From positions 620,001 through 684,000 of the forward strand of contig NZ_JAJQJH010000001.1 of assembly GCF_029544075.1 (NCBI RefSeq): 64,000 nt of DNA. Reading direction: 5' to 3'. A program made the position numbers and the translations under genes. Position 1 is the first letter of the stretch; every line of letters begins with the position of its first letter. Below, piece by piece: positions 8,466-18,460 of the stretch. The notes beneath the pieces are model-generated. The model was not told the DNA's origin. It did no database searches and saw nothing but the letters and a program-made list of their open reading frames with translations. The stretch is from Chromohalobacter canadensis (GTDB lineage Bacteria > Pseudomonadota > Gammaproteobacteria > Pseudomonadales > Halomonadaceae).

Positions 8466-9463
8466 GGCTTGCGCGCCACTAGCACGGCACGCCGTGGCGC
8501 CGGATAGCCTTCAAGGGTCAGCGCCGAATCCTCGGGATCGAGAAAGTCGGCCAACGACTGGAACGTCATCCACGTGGTGCTGCGCTGTTCTTCCAGCGAT
8601 GTCGGGGCCTCGTCGACGACTCGCACGTCCTCGAAACCACAACGCTCGAGCCAGTGCGATAGCGCTGCCGACGAGGGCAAGAAGTAGACGTTGGGCATGG
8701 CCGCATAGCGCTCGCCGGGCATGAAAACCGTGTTCGCGTCACCTTCGACGACCAGGGTCTCAAGGACGAGTTCGCCGCCGGGGCGCAAGGTGTCGCGTAG
8801 TTGCGCCAGATGTTCCAGCGGGGAGGGGCGGTGGTAGAGCACGCCCATCGAGAAGGTGGTGTCGAACGCTTCGAGTTGCGGGGGGACGTCCTCGATACCG
8901 ACCGGCAGGAAATGCGTGCGCCATGCGTCGGCATCTCCCACGAAATGGCGTATGGCCTGAAATTGATAATAGAAGCGTGGCGACGGGTCGATGACTAGCA
9001 CAAACGCCGCGCCTGCGCCGGCCATACGCCAAGCGTGGTAGCCGTTGCCGCCGCCGACATCCAGCACGCGGCGTCCCTCGAGCGGGGACAGGTGCGGTGC
9101 GACGCGCTGCCATTTCCAATCCGAACGCCATTCGGTGTCGATGTGGATTCCGCCCAACACATAGGGCCCTTTGCGCCAGGGCGTCAACTTGCGCAGCAGG
9201 TTCTCGCATTGGCGTTGGCGGCTGTCGTCGAGCGCGACATCGACCCGCACGCTGTCCTGGTCGAGGGCGATATCGCGCGACTCGGGCAGTGCCGGGAGTT
9301 TGGCGACGGCCTTTTCCCAGGAGGGCAGGTCGCCGAAGCGTCGACGGTCCAGGCCGTTGGCAAGCTGGTCTGGCAAGCGAGTGACCCATTCGGTCAGGCC
9401 GTGGTCGAGGAAGGCATCGAAGAGCGCACGTTGAGTGCGGTCGAGCGGGAAGCGATCAGGCAT
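8459..9463 (-). CDS. cmoB: tRNA U34 carboxymethyltransferase CmoB
   Basis: Uses carboxy-S-adenosylmethionine to convert 5-hydroxyuridine at tRNA position 34 to 5-carboxymethoxyuridine, widening wobble reading. The 334-residue protein has an N-terminal RNA-facing region and a Rossmann domain with [33 protein letters not shown] and [20 protein letters not shown], all characteristic of CmoB. The ATG at 9463 was chosen because [22 protein letters not shown] matches the family start; the longer upstream frame does not. It overlaps the end of cmoA by 8 bases, so the two are co-translated. Confidence 0.95.
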   Translation of the reverse strand: MPDRFPLDRTQRALFDAFLDHGLTEWVTRLPDQLANGLDRRRFGDLPSWEKAVAKLPALPESRDIALDQDSVRVDVALDDSRQRQCENLLRKLTPWRKGPYVLGGIHIDTEWRSDWKWQRVAPHLSPLEGRRVLDVGGGNGYHAWRMAGAGAAFVLVIDPSPRFYYQFQAIRHFVGDADAWRTHFLPVGIEDVPPQLEAFDTTFSMGVLYHRPSPLEHLAQLRDTLRPGGELVLETLVVEGDANTVFMPGERYAAMPNVYFLPSSAALSHWLERCGFEDVRVVDEAPTSLEEQRSTTWMTFQSLADFLDPEDSALTLEGYPAPRRAVLVARKPE

Positions 9464-10199
9464 CCTTGAAGGCCACCATCGAGGCGAAATTGAGATACTG
9501 AAACCAGGTACTGACGCGCGTAAACCCGGCGGTACGCAGTCGGTCGTGATGCGCCTCGAGGGTATCCGGTACCAGCACGTTCTCCAGCGCAGTGCGCTTC
9601 TGGCTGATTTCCATGTCACTGTAGCCGTTGGCGCGCTTGAAATCGTGGTAGCGTTCTACCAACCAGGCATTTTCCTGCTCGTCGGGTAGCACGATTTTTT
9701 CCGAAAGCACCAGCACGCCGCCGGGTTCCAAGGCGTTGTAAAGGTGCTCGATGACCGCTCGACGATCTTCCGGGGGCAAGAATTGTAACGTGAAGTTGAG
9801 CACGATCATGCCAGCGGGGCGGTAATCGACGTGCCTGATATCGCCTTCGATGATATCGATGCGATGATCGGGGCATTCTTCTCCGAGCGTTTCGCGCGCG
9901 CGGGCGACCATCGCCGGTGACAGGTCGACGCCGGTCAGGGTGAAGGCCTCCGGCGGTAGGCGCCCGGCGAGCGCCAGGCTCACCGCCCCCAACGAGCAGC
10001 CCAGGTCATAGACGTGCGCGCCGAAACGCAGGTGACGTTCGGCGATCAGCCCCAACATGCCCAGGATCTGGCCATAGCCGGGCACCGAACGGCGAATCAT
10101 GTCGGGAAAGCAGGCGACGACCTGTTCGTCGAAGGAAAAGTTGGCCACCCGGTCGAGGGGTGTCGTAAAGATCGCGTCACGGTAAGATGCGTCACTCAT
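9456..10199 (-). CDS. cmoA: Carboxy-S-adenosyl-L-methionine synthase CmoA
   Basis: Makes carboxy-SAM from SAM and prephenate, the donor used by CmoB encoded directly downstream. The 247-residue protein has the SAM-binding motif [16 protein letters not shown], then [14 protein letters not shown] and [13 protein letters not shown]. The N-terminal [23 protein letters not shown] is a family hallmark. It is the first gene of a two-gene minus-strand operon divergent from pgi. Confidence 0.95.
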   Translation of the reverse strand: MSDASYRDAIFTTPLDRVANFSFDEQVVACFPDMIRRSVPGYGQILGMLGLIAERHLRFGAHVYDLGCSLGAVSLALAGRLPPEAFTLTGVDLSPAMVARARETLGEECPDHRIDIIEGDIRHVDYRPAGMIVLNFTLQFLPPEDRRAVIEHLYNALEPGGVLVLSEKIVLPDEQENAWLVERYHDFKRANGYSDMEISQKRTALENVLVPDTLEAHHDRLRTAGFTRVSTWFQYLNFASMVAFKDA

Positions 10200-10317
10200 G
10201 AGGCACTCATCGAGTCGAGGCGTGGCGGGGCCACAGGGAATGGCGCATTGTACGCGCCGCGTCAGGGCTGTGCACCTGCGGGGCCATTAGCGAGCTTGTT
10301 CAAGGAGAGTACGAGTC

Positions 10318-11997
10318 ATGACCCAGTCATCCATGATCCATCATTCGCCGGCCTGGCAAAGGCTCGCCGTGCATGCCGACGAGATGCGTGACGTGCATCT
10401 CAAGAGCTTGTTCACCGAGAATTCCGGTCGCCATGCGCGCTTCACGCGACGCGGGGTAGGGCTGACGCTGGATCTATCCAAACATCGCTGGCGTGACGAG
10501 ACGCTGTCGATGCTGCTCGAACTGGCCCGCGAGGCGGATCTCGAGCGCGCCATTGCGCGTTTGCAAAACGGCGAGCGGGTCAATCTTTCCGAGGACCGTC
10601 CGGCCTTGCATACCGCCTTGCGTCTACCCCCCGAGGCTAGCCTGGTGGTCGAGGGCGAGGATGTCGTGCCCGATGTCCATGAGACGCTGGCCCGCATGCA
10701 GGCGATGGTCGAAAAATGCCACGCCGGGCAATGGCGCGGCGCCACGGGACGGCCGATCACCGACGTGGTCAACCTGGGCGTCGGCGGCTCCGACCTGGGG
10801 CCTTTGATGGTGACCCACGCCTTGGCCGATTACCGGCCACGTGACGTACATCAGGTCGACATTCATTTCGCCTCGACCATGGACGGCTCGCAACTCGCCG
10901 ACTATTTAACCCGCTTCAACCCCGCCACCACCCTGTTCGTGCTGTCCTCGAAGTCGTTCACTACCATCGATACGCTGTCCAACGCCTCGACTGCGCGCGA
11001 CTGGTTGATGACGCGTTTGGCAGACGGCGGTCAAGATACCGAGATGAGCGAGTTGGTGATGCGCCAGCATTTCATCGGCGTCTCGGCCAAGCCCGAGCGC
11101 ATGAGTGAGTGGGGCATCGATCCGCGCCATCAGTTGCGTTTCTGGGAATGGGTTGGCGGTCGTTATTCGCTCTGGGGGGCCATTGGCTTGCCTATCGCGT
11201 TGGCGGTGGGCATGGACAACTTCCGCGAGCTGCTGGCGGGTGCTCATGACATGGACCGCCATTTTCGTGAGACACCGCTCGAGGACAACCTGCCGGTGCT
11301 GCTGGCCTTGGCGGGCATCTGGAACGTTAACTTCCTGGATGTGCGTGCGCACTCGATCCTGCCCTATGACGGCCGCCTCGAATACTTCGCCAGCTATCTC
11401 GAGCAACTGGAGATGGAGTCCAACGGCAAATCGGTCACCAACGACGGTGAGATCACGCCGTATTCCACCTGCCCGGTGTTGTGGGGACAGCTTGGTCCCA
11501 ATGCGCAACATGCCTTCTATCAGTTACTTCACCAGGGCACCCAGGCGGTGGAGTGCGATTTCATCGCTCCGGTGCGACGTTATGATCGGGTCGAGGATCC
11601 GGCCACTCGAGCGCATCTCAAGGCCCAGCACCGTTTGACGCTGGCTAACTGCATCGCCCAGTCGCGGGTCTTGATGTTGGGCGACGAAGCCCTGCCCAGC
11701 GATGTTCCACGCCCGAGTCACAAGCGCTATCGTGGCAACCAGCCTTCGACCACGCTGCTGCTCGACCGCTTAACGCCGCGAACGCTGGGCGCGTTGATCG
11801 CACTCTACGAGCACAAGGTGTTCGTGCAGGCCACCCTCTGGGACATCAATCCCTTCGATCAGTGGGGCGTGGAACTGGGCAAGCAGATCGCCTCCGAGAC
11901 CGAACAGATTCTGGCCTCACGGCGCGGTGCCGAGGCGCTGGATGATTCCAGCCGGGGCCTGCTCGATGTTGTATGGCAAGCACAGGATGGGACATGA
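10318..11997 (+). CDS. pgi: Glucose-6-phosphate isomerase
   Basis: Interconverts glucose 6-phosphate and fructose 6-phosphate. The 559-residue protein shows both family signatures: VNLGVGGSDLGPLMV with SSKSFTTIDTLSNA, and GRLEYFASYLEQLEMESNGK with the C-terminal QWGVELGKQIA. An AAGGAGAG ribosome-binding site precedes the ATG. An in-frame ATG at 10333 (MIHHSPAWQRL) is a less likely alternative start. The length is close to the usual 549. Confidence 0.96.
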   Translation: MTQSSMIHHSPAWQRLAVHADEMRDVHLKSLFTENSGRHARFTRRGVGLTLDLSKHRWRDETLSMLLELAREADLERAIARLQNGERVNLSEDRPALHTALRLPPEASLVVEGEDVVPDVHETLARMQAMVEKCHAGQWRGATGRPITDVVNLGVGGSDLGPLMVTHALADYRPRDVHQVDIHFASTMDGSQLADYLTRFNPATTLFVLSSKSFTTIDTLSNASTARDWLMTRLADGGQDTEMSELVMRQHFIGVSAKPERMSEWGIDPRHQLRFWEWVGGRYSLWGAIGLPIALAVGMDNFRELLAGAHDMDRHFRETPLEDNLPVLLALAGIWNVNFLDVRAHSILPYDGRLEYFASYLEQLEMESNGKSVTNDGEITPYSTCPVLWGQLGPNAQHAFYQLLHQGTQAVECDFIAPVRRYDRVEDPATRAHLKAQHRLTLANCIAQSRVLMLGDEALPSDVPRPSHKRYRGNQPSTTLLLDRLTPRTLGALIALYEHKVFVQATLWDINPFDQWGVELGKQIASETEQILASRRGAEALDDSSRGLLDVVWQAQDGT

Positions 11998-12025
11998 TAC
12001 TGGCTGTTTGTACAGGTTGTGCGGT

Positions 12026-12685
12026 ATGCTGACGACGCCCGTGGCCAATATGACGCCCGTGGCCAATATTCTGTATCTGCACGGTTTCAACAGTGGCGCG
12101 GCATCACCCAAGGCGCGCTTGATCGCGGCGACCTGTGAGCGTCTGGCGTGCGAAGATGTGGTATCCCCTCGGTGTGTCACGCCGCAGTTGCCGCATCGCC
12201 CCGATGACGCCTTGGCATGCGCCGAGCGCGAGTTGCATGCCCTGGGCGATGACACCTTGCTGATCGGCAGTTCGATGGGAGGCTTTCTAGCCACCTGCCT
12301 GGCCGAACGCTTCGGATTGCGTGCGGTGTTGATCAACCCCGCTGTACGGCCGGCACGATTGGTGACGCAGTGGATGGGCGCGCCGTTGGAAAATCCTTAT
12401 ACCCATGAGCGCTTCACCATCGATGAGCGCCATGGCGAAGCGCTCGAGGCAATGACGCCTACTGCCGTCATCGGCCCGAGCCGTTATCAAGTGTTGCTGG
12501 GCAGCGCCGATGAAACCCTGGATTGTCGCGATGCACTGGCATTCTATGCCGGTGCCTCGATGATCGTGCATCCCGGCGGCGACCATGGTTTCAGTGCCCT
12601 GGCCGATTATTTGCCGGCCATCTTCGCGCATGGTGGTTGGGCGGTGCCCGCACGATCGTACGCGCGCTCTGACGAACTCACTTAA
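12026..12685 (+). CDS. yqiA: YqiA/YcfP-like alpha/beta-hydrolase esterase
   Basis: A 219-residue alpha/beta hydrolase. The oxyanion segment ILYLHGFNSG, the nucleophile elbow IGSSMGGFLA and the late HPGGDHGF histidine segment match the UPF0227/YqiA esterases, which hydrolyse short acyl esters in vitro. It sits immediately before parE, as yqiA does in enteric bacteria (cpdA-yqiA-parE). The N-terminus carries a perfect 18-bp tandem duplication, so translation may begin at 12026 (MLTTPVANM) or at 12050 (MTPVANILYLHG). The second start gives the usual family length. It ends 10 bases before parE. Confidence 0.85.
   Translation: MLTTPVANMTPVANILYLHGFNSGAASPKARLIAATCERLACEDVVSPRCVTPQLPHRPDDALACAERELHALGDDTLLIGSSMGGFLATCLAERFGLRAVLINPAVRPARLVTQWMGAPLENPYTHERFTIDERHGEALEAMTPTAVIGPSRYQVLLGSADETLDCRDALAFYAGASMIVHPGGDHGFSALADYLPAIFAHGGWAVPARSYARSDELT
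12034..12069 (+). repeat. Perfect 18-bp tandem duplication at yqiA start
   Basis: GACGCCCGTGGCCAATAT occurs twice without spacer (12034-12051 and 12052-12069). The repeat is in frame and duplicates a six-residue TPVAN(M/I) block, including a second potential ATG. Confidence 0.9.
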
Positions 12686-12695
12686 TGGACAACGC

Positions 12696-14576
12696 ATGAC
12701 GCAATACAGTGCCAGTTCCATCGAGGTCCTGTCGGGACTCGACCCGGTGCGCAAGCGCCCCGGAATGTACACCGATACCAGTCGCCCCAACCATCTCGTG
12801 CAGGAGGTCATCGACAACAGCGTCGACGAGGCGCTGGCCGGCCATGCACGGCATATTCGTGTGCAGCTGCATGACGATGGTGGCATCGAGGTCTCTGATG
12901 ACGGGCGTGGCATGCCCATCGACATGCACCCCGAGCACGGGGTGTCCGGCGTCGAGCTCATCCTGACTCGGCTGCATGCGGGCGGGAAGTTCTCCCAATC
13001 GAGCTATCGCTTCTCGGGCGGCCTGCATGGTGTCGGGGTGTCGGTGGTCAATGCGCTGTCGCGGCGTCTGGAAATTGAGGTCTGCCGCGACGGCGACCGC
13101 CACGGTATGGCCTTCGCCCACGGCGACAAGGTAGAGGAACTCACCGTCATCGGGTCGTGTGCCAAGAAGGCCACGGGCACGGTGCTGCGTTTCTGGCCGG
13201 ACGAGAGTTATTTCGATAGTCCTAAGCTGTCGCTACCGCGTCTTCAGCACCTGTTGCGCGCCAAGGCGGTCCTCTGCCCTGGGCTCGAGGTGACACTGGT
13301 GGATACCGACGGCAGCCAGGACGTTTGGCAATACGCCGACGGCTTGCGCGATTATCTGGCGCAGGCCACAGACGATGTCGAGGCGCTGCCCAGTTCGCCG
13401 TTTCTGGGTCATTTCGAGGACGACGACCAGGGCGTCGATTGGGCCATCCAGTGGCTGCCGGAAGGCGGCGAGTTGCTGCAGGAATCCTATGTCAACCTGA
13501 TTCCCACACCGCTCGGTGGGACGCACGTCAACGGCTTACGCTCGGGGTTGCTCGAGGCGCTGCGTGAATTCTGCGAATACCGCAGCCTGCTGCCGCGCGG
13601 GGTCAAGTTGACCGGCGATGATCTGTGGGAGCGTGTCGCCTTCGTGCTCTCGGTGAAGCTTCTCGACCCGCAGTTCGCCGGGCAGACCAAGGAGCGGCTA
13701 TCCTCGCGGGTGGTGGCCGGCTTCGTCTCCGGCGTGGTCAAGGACGCCTTCTCGCTGTGGCTCAATCATCACGTCGACCAGGCCGAGGCGTTGGCCGAAC
13801 TGGTGATCAATGCCGCCCAGCGGCGCCAGAAGAGCGCCAAAAAGGTGGCCCGCAAGAAGGTGACCTCCGGTCCCGCCTTGCCGGGTAAGCTCGCTGACTG
13901 CGCAGGGCAGGACCCGGCGGCCTCCGAGCTGTTTCTGGTCGAGGGCGATAGCGCCGGCGGCAGCGCCAAGCAGGCGCGCGATCGCGAGACGCAGGCGATC
14001 CTCCCGCTGCGCGGCAAGATCCTCAACACCTGGGAAGTCGAGGCGCACGATATCTACAGCTCCCAGGAGGTCCACGACATCGCCGTGGCCATCGGTATGG
14101 ACCCCGGCAGCGATGACCTCACCAAGCTGCGTTATCACAAGATCTGCATCCTCGCCGACGCCGACTCCGACGGCCTGCACATCGCGACCCTGCTGTGTGC
14201 ACTGTTCGTGCGTCATTTCCCGGCGCTGGTCGATGCTGGCCATGTGTTCGTGGCCATGCCGCCGCTGTATCGCATCGACCTGGGCAAGGAAGTCCACTAT
14301 GCCCTCGACGAAAGCGAGAAGGCTGCCATCTTGAAACGCCTGGAAGGCAAGCGTGGCACGCCTAATGTTCAGCGCTTCAAGGGCCTGGGCGAAATGAGCC
14401 CTCTGCAGTTGCGTGAAACCACCATGGCCGCCGACACGCGTCGCCTCGTGCAACTGACCCTCGCTGCGGACGACGGCACCCGCGAGATGATGGACATGCT
14501 GCTGGCCAAGAAGCGCGCCGGCGATCGCAAGAACTGGCTCGAGGATTACGGCAACCTGGCCGATATCGAGGTGTAA
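12696..14576 (+). CDS. parE: DNA topoisomerase IV subunit B (ParE)
   Basis: ATPase subunit of topoisomerase IV, which decatenates daughter chromosomes with ParC. The 626-residue protein has the GHKL ATPase motifs EVIDNSVDEALAGHA and DDGRGMPIDMHPEHG, the GLHGVGVSVVNALS lid region and the Toprim motifs LVEGDSAGGSAKQARDR and ADADSDGLHI. The ATG was chosen at MTQYSASSIEVLSGLDPVRKRPGMY; the upstream in-frame stretch overlaps yqiA and does not match the family. The short loops between motifs and the 626-residue size fit ParE rather than GyrB. Confidence 0.95.
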   Translation: MTQYSASSIEVLSGLDPVRKRPGMYTDTSRPNHLVQEVIDNSVDEALAGHARHIRVQLHDDGGIEVSDDGRGMPIDMHPEHGVSGVELILTRLHAGGKFSQSSYRFSGGLHGVGVSVVNALSRRLEIEVCRDGDRHGMAFAHGDKVEELTVIGSCAKKATGTVLRFWPDESYFDSPKLSLPRLQHLLRAKAVLCPGLEVTLVDTDGSQDVWQYADGLRDYLAQATDDVEALPSSPFLGHFEDDDQGVDWAIQWLPEGGELLQESYVNLIPTPLGGTHVNGLRSGLLEALREFCEYRSLLPRGVKLTGDDLWERVAFVLSVKLLDPQFAGQTKERLSSRVVAGFVSGVVKDAFSLWLNHHVDQAEALAELVINAAQRRQKSAKKVARKKVTSGPALPGKLADCAGQDPAASELFLVEGDSAGGSAKQARDRETQAILPLRGKILNTWEVEAHDIYSSQEVHDIAVAIGMDPGSDDLTKLRYHKICILADADSDGLHIATLLCALFVRHFPALVDAGHVFVAMPPLYRIDLGKEVHYALDESEKAAILKRLEGKRGTPNVQRFKGLGEMSPLQLRETTMAADTRRLVQLTLAADDGTREMMDMLLAKKRAGDRKNWLEDYGNLADIEV

Positions 14577-14688
14577 GAAGGAAGATGGAAGAGATAAGGA
14601 CGAAGAAATAAGAAGGCAGACGTGAGAGGGAAGGGAAACGATGCGTTTATCTTCCCTCTCAAGGCGCGAAGCGCCGTTCTTCTCTCTT
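14577..14688. repeat. Purine/pyrimidine hairpin repeat between parE and parC (copy A)
   Basis: A purine-rich stretch is followed by GAGAGGGAAG (14624-14633) paired with CTTCCCTCTC (14651-14660). Next comes the small stem GGCGC-GAA-GCGCC and a run GTTCTTCTCTCTT. A related arrangement occurs after parC (copy B, 17007-17097), sharing AGAAGGCAGA and AGGCGCGWAGCGCCG. The final stem and pyrimidine run could terminate parE transcription. The remaining bases to parC hold no gene. Confidence 0.6.
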
Positions 14689-14753
14689 CAAGCTATGTTT
14701 CGTGCGGGCACTGTCCGCGAAGTTTCCATGATGGTAGATAGGGCCCCAAACCC

Positions 14754-17009
14754 ATGACCATGGATATCCATGTCGAGGAGGGCGACGTCGAACGTCTGTC
14801 CCTCAAGGAATATACCGAGAAGGCGTATCTCGACTACTCGATGTACGTGATTCTCGACCGGGCGCTGCCGCATATCGGCGATGGCATGAAGCCGGTGCAA
14901 CGGCGCATCGTCTATGCCATGCGCGAGTTGTCGCTGACGGCGAGCGCCAAGTACAAGAAGTCGGCACGCACCGTTGGCGACGTGCTGGGTAAGTTCCACC
15001 CACACGGCGACAGCGCCTGTTACGAGGCGATGGTGCTGATGGCGCAGTCGTTCAGCTATCGCTACCCACTGGTCGATGGTCAGGGCAATTGGGGCAGTCC
15101 CGACGACCCCAAGTCGTTTGCGGCGATGCGCTACACCGAGGCGCGACTGTCGAAATTCTCCGAAGTGCTGCTCTCCGAACTCGGGCAGGGCACGGTCGAC
15201 TGGACGCCCAACTTCGATGGCACCCTCGACGAGCCGGCCGTGCTGCCGTCGCGTTTGCCGCACGTGTTGCTCAATGGCGCGACCGGGATCGCGGTGGGCA
15301 TGGCCACCGACATTCCGCCCCATAACGTGCGCGAAGTCGTGGACGCGACCTGTCACTTGCTGCGCCATCCCGAGGCCAGCGTCAGCGATCTGATGCGTTA
15401 CGTACCGGCGCCGGATTTCCCCACCGAAGCGGAAATCATCAGTTCGCCGGCCGATCTTGGCAAGCTCTACGAGAGTGGGCGCGGTTCGGTGAAACTGCGC
15501 GGGCGCTATACGCTGGAAGAGGGCAATGTGGTGGTTACCGCATTGCCGTATCAGGTCAGCGGCGCCAAGGTGCTCGAGCAGATCGCCGCGCAGATGCAGG
15601 CCAAGAAGCTGCCCATGGTGGCGGACTTGCGTGATGAATCGACCCACGAGACGCCCACCCGGCTGGTGCTGGTGCCGCGCTCCGGCAAGGTCGATGTCGA
15701 GGCACTGATGGCGCACCTTTTCGCCACCACCGATCTCGAGAAGAACGTGCGCGTCAACCTGAACGTGATCGGGCTGGACGGCCGGCCGCGCGTCATGGCA
15801 CTCCACGCCATCCTGGGCGAATGGCTGCGGTTCCGTCGGGCGACGGTACGCCGCCGACTCGAACACCGCCTCAACAAGGTCGAGGATCGCCTGCATATCC
15901 TCGAAGGCTTGCTGGCAGCGTATCTCGATATCGACGAGGTGATCCGTATCATCCGCGAGGAGGACGAGCCCAAACCGGGGTTGATCAACGCCTTCGGGTT
16001 GTCCGAGCGTCAAGCCGAAGCGATTCTCGAGCTGCGCCTGCGACATCTGGCCAAGCTTGAGGAATTCAAGATTCGCGGCGAGCAGGACGAGCTGAGCGCC
16101 GAACGCGAACGCCTCAAGGAGCTGCTGGGCAACGACGAGGCGCTGACTGACCTGATCGAGCGCGAGTTGCGCCAGGACGCTGACGACTACGGCGATGCAC
16201 GCCGCGCGCCGCTCGTCGAACGCGGCGAGGCCAAGGCCTTGTCCGAGGTCGAGCTGGTGGGCGCCGATCCGATTACCGTGGTGCTCTCCGAAAAAGGCTG
16301 GATTCGCAGTGCCAAAGGCCACGAAATCGACCCTGCAGGGCTTTCCTACAAGGCGGGCGATAGCTTTCATCTCGCTGCGCGGGGCAAGTCCAACCAGCCG
16401 CTGGTACTGCTCGATGACGCCGGACGCAGCTATACGCTGCCCGCGCATAATCTGCCCTCGGCCCGCAGCCAGGGCGAGCCCATCACGGGGCGCATCAACC
16501 CCGGCGCCGGCGCGCGTATGGTAGGGGTCATGCTCGATGTGCCTGAGTCACAGTATCTACTGGCGTCCGATGGCGGATATGGCTTTATCGCCAAGCTCGA
16601 CGATTTGATTGGCAAGAGCAAGGCAGGTAAGGCAGCGCTGAGTGTGCCCAAGGGCTGCAACGTCATACCACCGGTGGCGGTGCCCCAAGGCGAGGGGGTG
16701 CGTATCGCTGTAGTCTCCAACGAGGGGCGCTTGTTGGTGTTCCCGCTCGAGCAATTGCCGATCATGGCCAAGGGCAAGGGCAACAAGATGATCGATATCC
16801 CCGGCCCGAGGGCCGCCAACCGGGAGGAATTCGTGCGCGACCTGGTCATGCTGCCAGCCAGCGCCTCGTTGGTGGTTCACGCCGGCAAGCGCAAGCAGAC
16901 GCTCTCGAGCCGTGATCTCGACTATTACGTCGGTGAGCGTGGCCGTAGGGGCAGCAAGTTGTCGCGAGGCTTCCAGAAAGTCGACCGTTTAGAGGTCGAA
17001 GAGAAATAG
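14754..17009 (+). CDS. parC: DNA topoisomerase IV subunit A (ParC)
   Basis: DNA-cleaving subunit of topoisomerase IV. The 751-residue protein has the catalytic tyrosine in [11 protein letters not shown]. The quinolone-resistance region [20 protein letters not shown] is wild-type in form, with serine and glutamate retained. [16 protein letters not shown] and the C-terminal beta-pinwheel follow. The length equals that of enteric ParC (752). It lies 177 bases after parE with a hairpin repeat between them, so the two may have separate promoters. Confidence 0.95.
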   Translation: MTMDIHVEEGDVERLSLKEYTEKAYLDYSMYVILDRALPHIGDGMKPVQRRIVYAMRELSLTASAKYKKSARTVGDVLGKFHPHGDSACYEAMVLMAQSFSYRYPLVDGQGNWGSPDDPKSFAAMRYTEARLSKFSEVLLSELGQGTVDWTPNFDGTLDEPAVLPSRLPHVLLNGATGIAVGMATDIPPHNVREVVDATCHLLRHPEASVSDLMRYVPAPDFPTEAEIISSPADLGKLYESGRGSVKLRGRYTLEEGNVVVTALPYQVSGAKVLEQIAAQMQAKKLPMVADLRDESTHETPTRLVLVPRSGKVDVEALMAHLFATTDLEKNVRVNLNVIGLDGRPRVMALHAILGEWLRFRRATVRRRLEHRLNKVEDRLHILEGLLAAYLDIDEVIRIIREEDEPKPGLINAFGLSERQAEAILELRLRHLAKLEEFKIRGEQDELSAERERLKELLGNDEALTDLIERELRQDADDYGDARRAPLVERGEAKALSEVELVGADPITVVLSEKGWIRSAKGHEIDPAGLSYKAGDSFHLAARGKSNQPLVLLDDAGRSYTLPAHNLPSARSQGEPITGRINPGAGARMVGVMLDVPESQYLLASDGGYGFIAKLDDLIGKSKAGKAALSVPKGCNVIPPVAVPQGEGVRIAVVSNEGRLLVFPLEQLPIMAKGKGNKMIDIPGPRAANREEFVRDLVMLPASASLVVHAGKRKQTLSSRDLDYYVGERGRRGSKLSRGFQKVDRLEVEEK

Positions 17010-17097
17010 AAGAAAGAAGGCAGAAGAGACGAGACCGAAGATGGGATATTGTGGTTATTTCCCCTCTTCCAGGCGCGTAGCGCCGCTCTTTCTTCTT
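17007..17097. repeat. Purine/pyrimidine hairpin repeat between parC and serB (copy B)
   Basis: Begins at the parC stop with AGAAGAAAGAAGGCAGAAGAG and ends with TTCCCCTCTTCC, the stem GGCGC-GTA-GCGCC and CTCTTTCTTCTT. The outer purine arm is roughly complementary to the final pyrimidine arm. The right half closely matches copy A at 14651-14688. It may act as a terminator for parC. Confidence 0.55.
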
Positions 17098-17118
17098 ACA
17101 TCTAGATCTAGAGGTAAT

Positions 17119-18342
17119 ATGACACAGCGGTTATTGATTCGTGCCGGTGGCCCCGACCAACCGGGCCAATTGGCAGCGTTAGGCGCGGCCTTGACAGCAT
17201 GCCAGGCGCGGCTTGTGGACATTCACCAGCACAGCGCGTTAGGCCATGTTGCCTTCGAGATGCTGGTGAACGCCGAGGTTGGCGTCGACGCCTTCAAATC
17301 GCAACTGAACGGTCACCTCGCTGCTCAAGACCTGGTCAAACAGGGCCTTGCCGTCGAGGTCGAGGCAGTGGCAGCGGACACATGGCAGACCCTAGGAGCT
17401 CAGGCCAATATTCCACGCCTGATCCTGACCCTGCTGGCACCTCGTCTGCCCTCGGGAATTCTCGCCGATGTCGGTGAGCTGGCGGCGGCGCATGGTTTGA
17501 GCGTCGAGCGTATTGCGCGTTTATCGGGGGGCGATTCCCTCGAGGACCCTCCCCCCAATGGCGCCTGCGTGGAGTTCATCCTGCGCGGGGCAGCGGTCGA
17601 GCTACCCCGCCTGCGCGAACAGGCGCTAGCGCTGGGGGCGCGCCAGGGCGTGGATGTTGCCATTCAGGAAGACTCCTTGTGGCGCCGCCACCCGAGGCTG
17701 ATCTGCTTCGACATGGACTCGACCCTGATCCAGGCTGAGGTGATCGATGAGCTGGCTCGCCGGCATGGTGTCTACGATGAAGTGGCCGCCGTCACCGAGC
17801 GTTCCATGCGCGGCGAGTTGGATTTTAAGCAGAGCTTCCGCGAGCGCATGGCCAAGCTGGAAGGGCTCGATGAGTCGGTATTGCGCGAGATTGCCGAGAA
17901 CCTTCCGCTTATGGACGGCGTCGAACGCTTGATGGCACATCTCAAGCGCCTGGGCTATCGCACTGCGATCATCTCAGGGGGCTTCACCTATTTCGCGCGT
18001 TACCTGCAGGAGCGACTGGGGTTCGACGAGATTCACGCCAACGAGTTGGTCATCCACGCAGGCAAGATCACCGGCGAGGTGCGCGAGCCGATCATCGACG
18101 CCGAGCGCAAGGCTTGGTGGTTGGGCGAAATCGCGCGGCGCGAAGGATGGGACATGGCGCAGACCATTGCCGTGGGCGACGGCGCCAACGACCTCAAGAT
18201 GCTGGAAAGCGCGGGGCTGGGCATTGCCTTCCGCGCCAAGCCGCTGGTTCGCCAACAGGCGCGGCAGTCGATCAACACGCTGGGGCTGGATGCCATATTG
18301 TACTTGCTGGGCTATCACGAGGATGAGCTGGCTTGCCTGTAG
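17119..18342 (+). CDS. serB: Phosphoserine phosphatase SerB with N-terminal ACT-like domains
   Basis: Last step of serine synthesis, dephosphorylating O-phospho-L-serine. The 407-residue protein carries an N-terminal region of about 190 residues with ACT-like features (MTQRLLIRAGGPDQPGQLAAL, HQHSALGHVAFEMLV). A C-terminal HAD domain follows, with the nucleophile motif FDMDSTLIQAEVIDELA (D198, D200), ISGGFTYFARYLQ and GDGANDLKMLE. The ATG at 17119 follows GAGGTAA; the longer in-frame upstream stretch lies in the repeat. The length agrees with the ACT-containing SerB found in pseudomonads and relatives. Confidence 0.94.
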   Translation: MTQRLLIRAGGPDQPGQLAALGAALTACQARLVDIHQHSALGHVAFEMLVNAEVGVDAFKSQLNGHLAAQDLVKQGLAVEVEAVAADTWQTLGAQANIPRLILTLLAPRLPSGILADVGELAAAHGLSVERIARLSGGDSLEDPPPNGACVEFILRGAAVELPRLREQALALGARQGVDVAIQEDSLWRRHPRLICFDMDSTLIQAEVIDELARRHGVYDEVAAVTERSMRGELDFKQSFRERMAKLEGLDESVLREIAENLPLMDGVERLMAHLKRLGYRTAIISGGFTYFARYLQERLGFDEIHANELVIHAGKITGEVREPIIDAERKAWWLGEIARREGWDMAQTIAVGDGANDLKMLESAGLGIAFRAKPLVRQQARQSINTLGLDAILYLLGYHEDELACL

Positions 18343-18405
18343 TCGCTGCTAGACGCTACTCAAGTCCTGCATGATATAGTCGATAATAGATTACATACCT
18401 TTACA

Positions 18406-18442
18406 CGAGCACCCGCGCGCCGGAGGTGCTCGTTTTCGTTTC
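18406..18442 (+). terminator. Intrinsic terminator after serB
   Basis: Stem CGAGCACC (18406-18413) and GGTGCTCG (18425-18432) with an 11-base GC-rich loop is followed by TTTTCGTTT. Confidence 0.8.
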
Positions 18443-18460
18443 GTCAGCGCTGAGGCCGCA

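Noticed and set aside
14688..16448. 586-codon minus-strand open frame opposite parC
   Set aside because: Shadow of parC; composition rich in His, Arg and Gln, with no ribosome-binding site or family resemblance.
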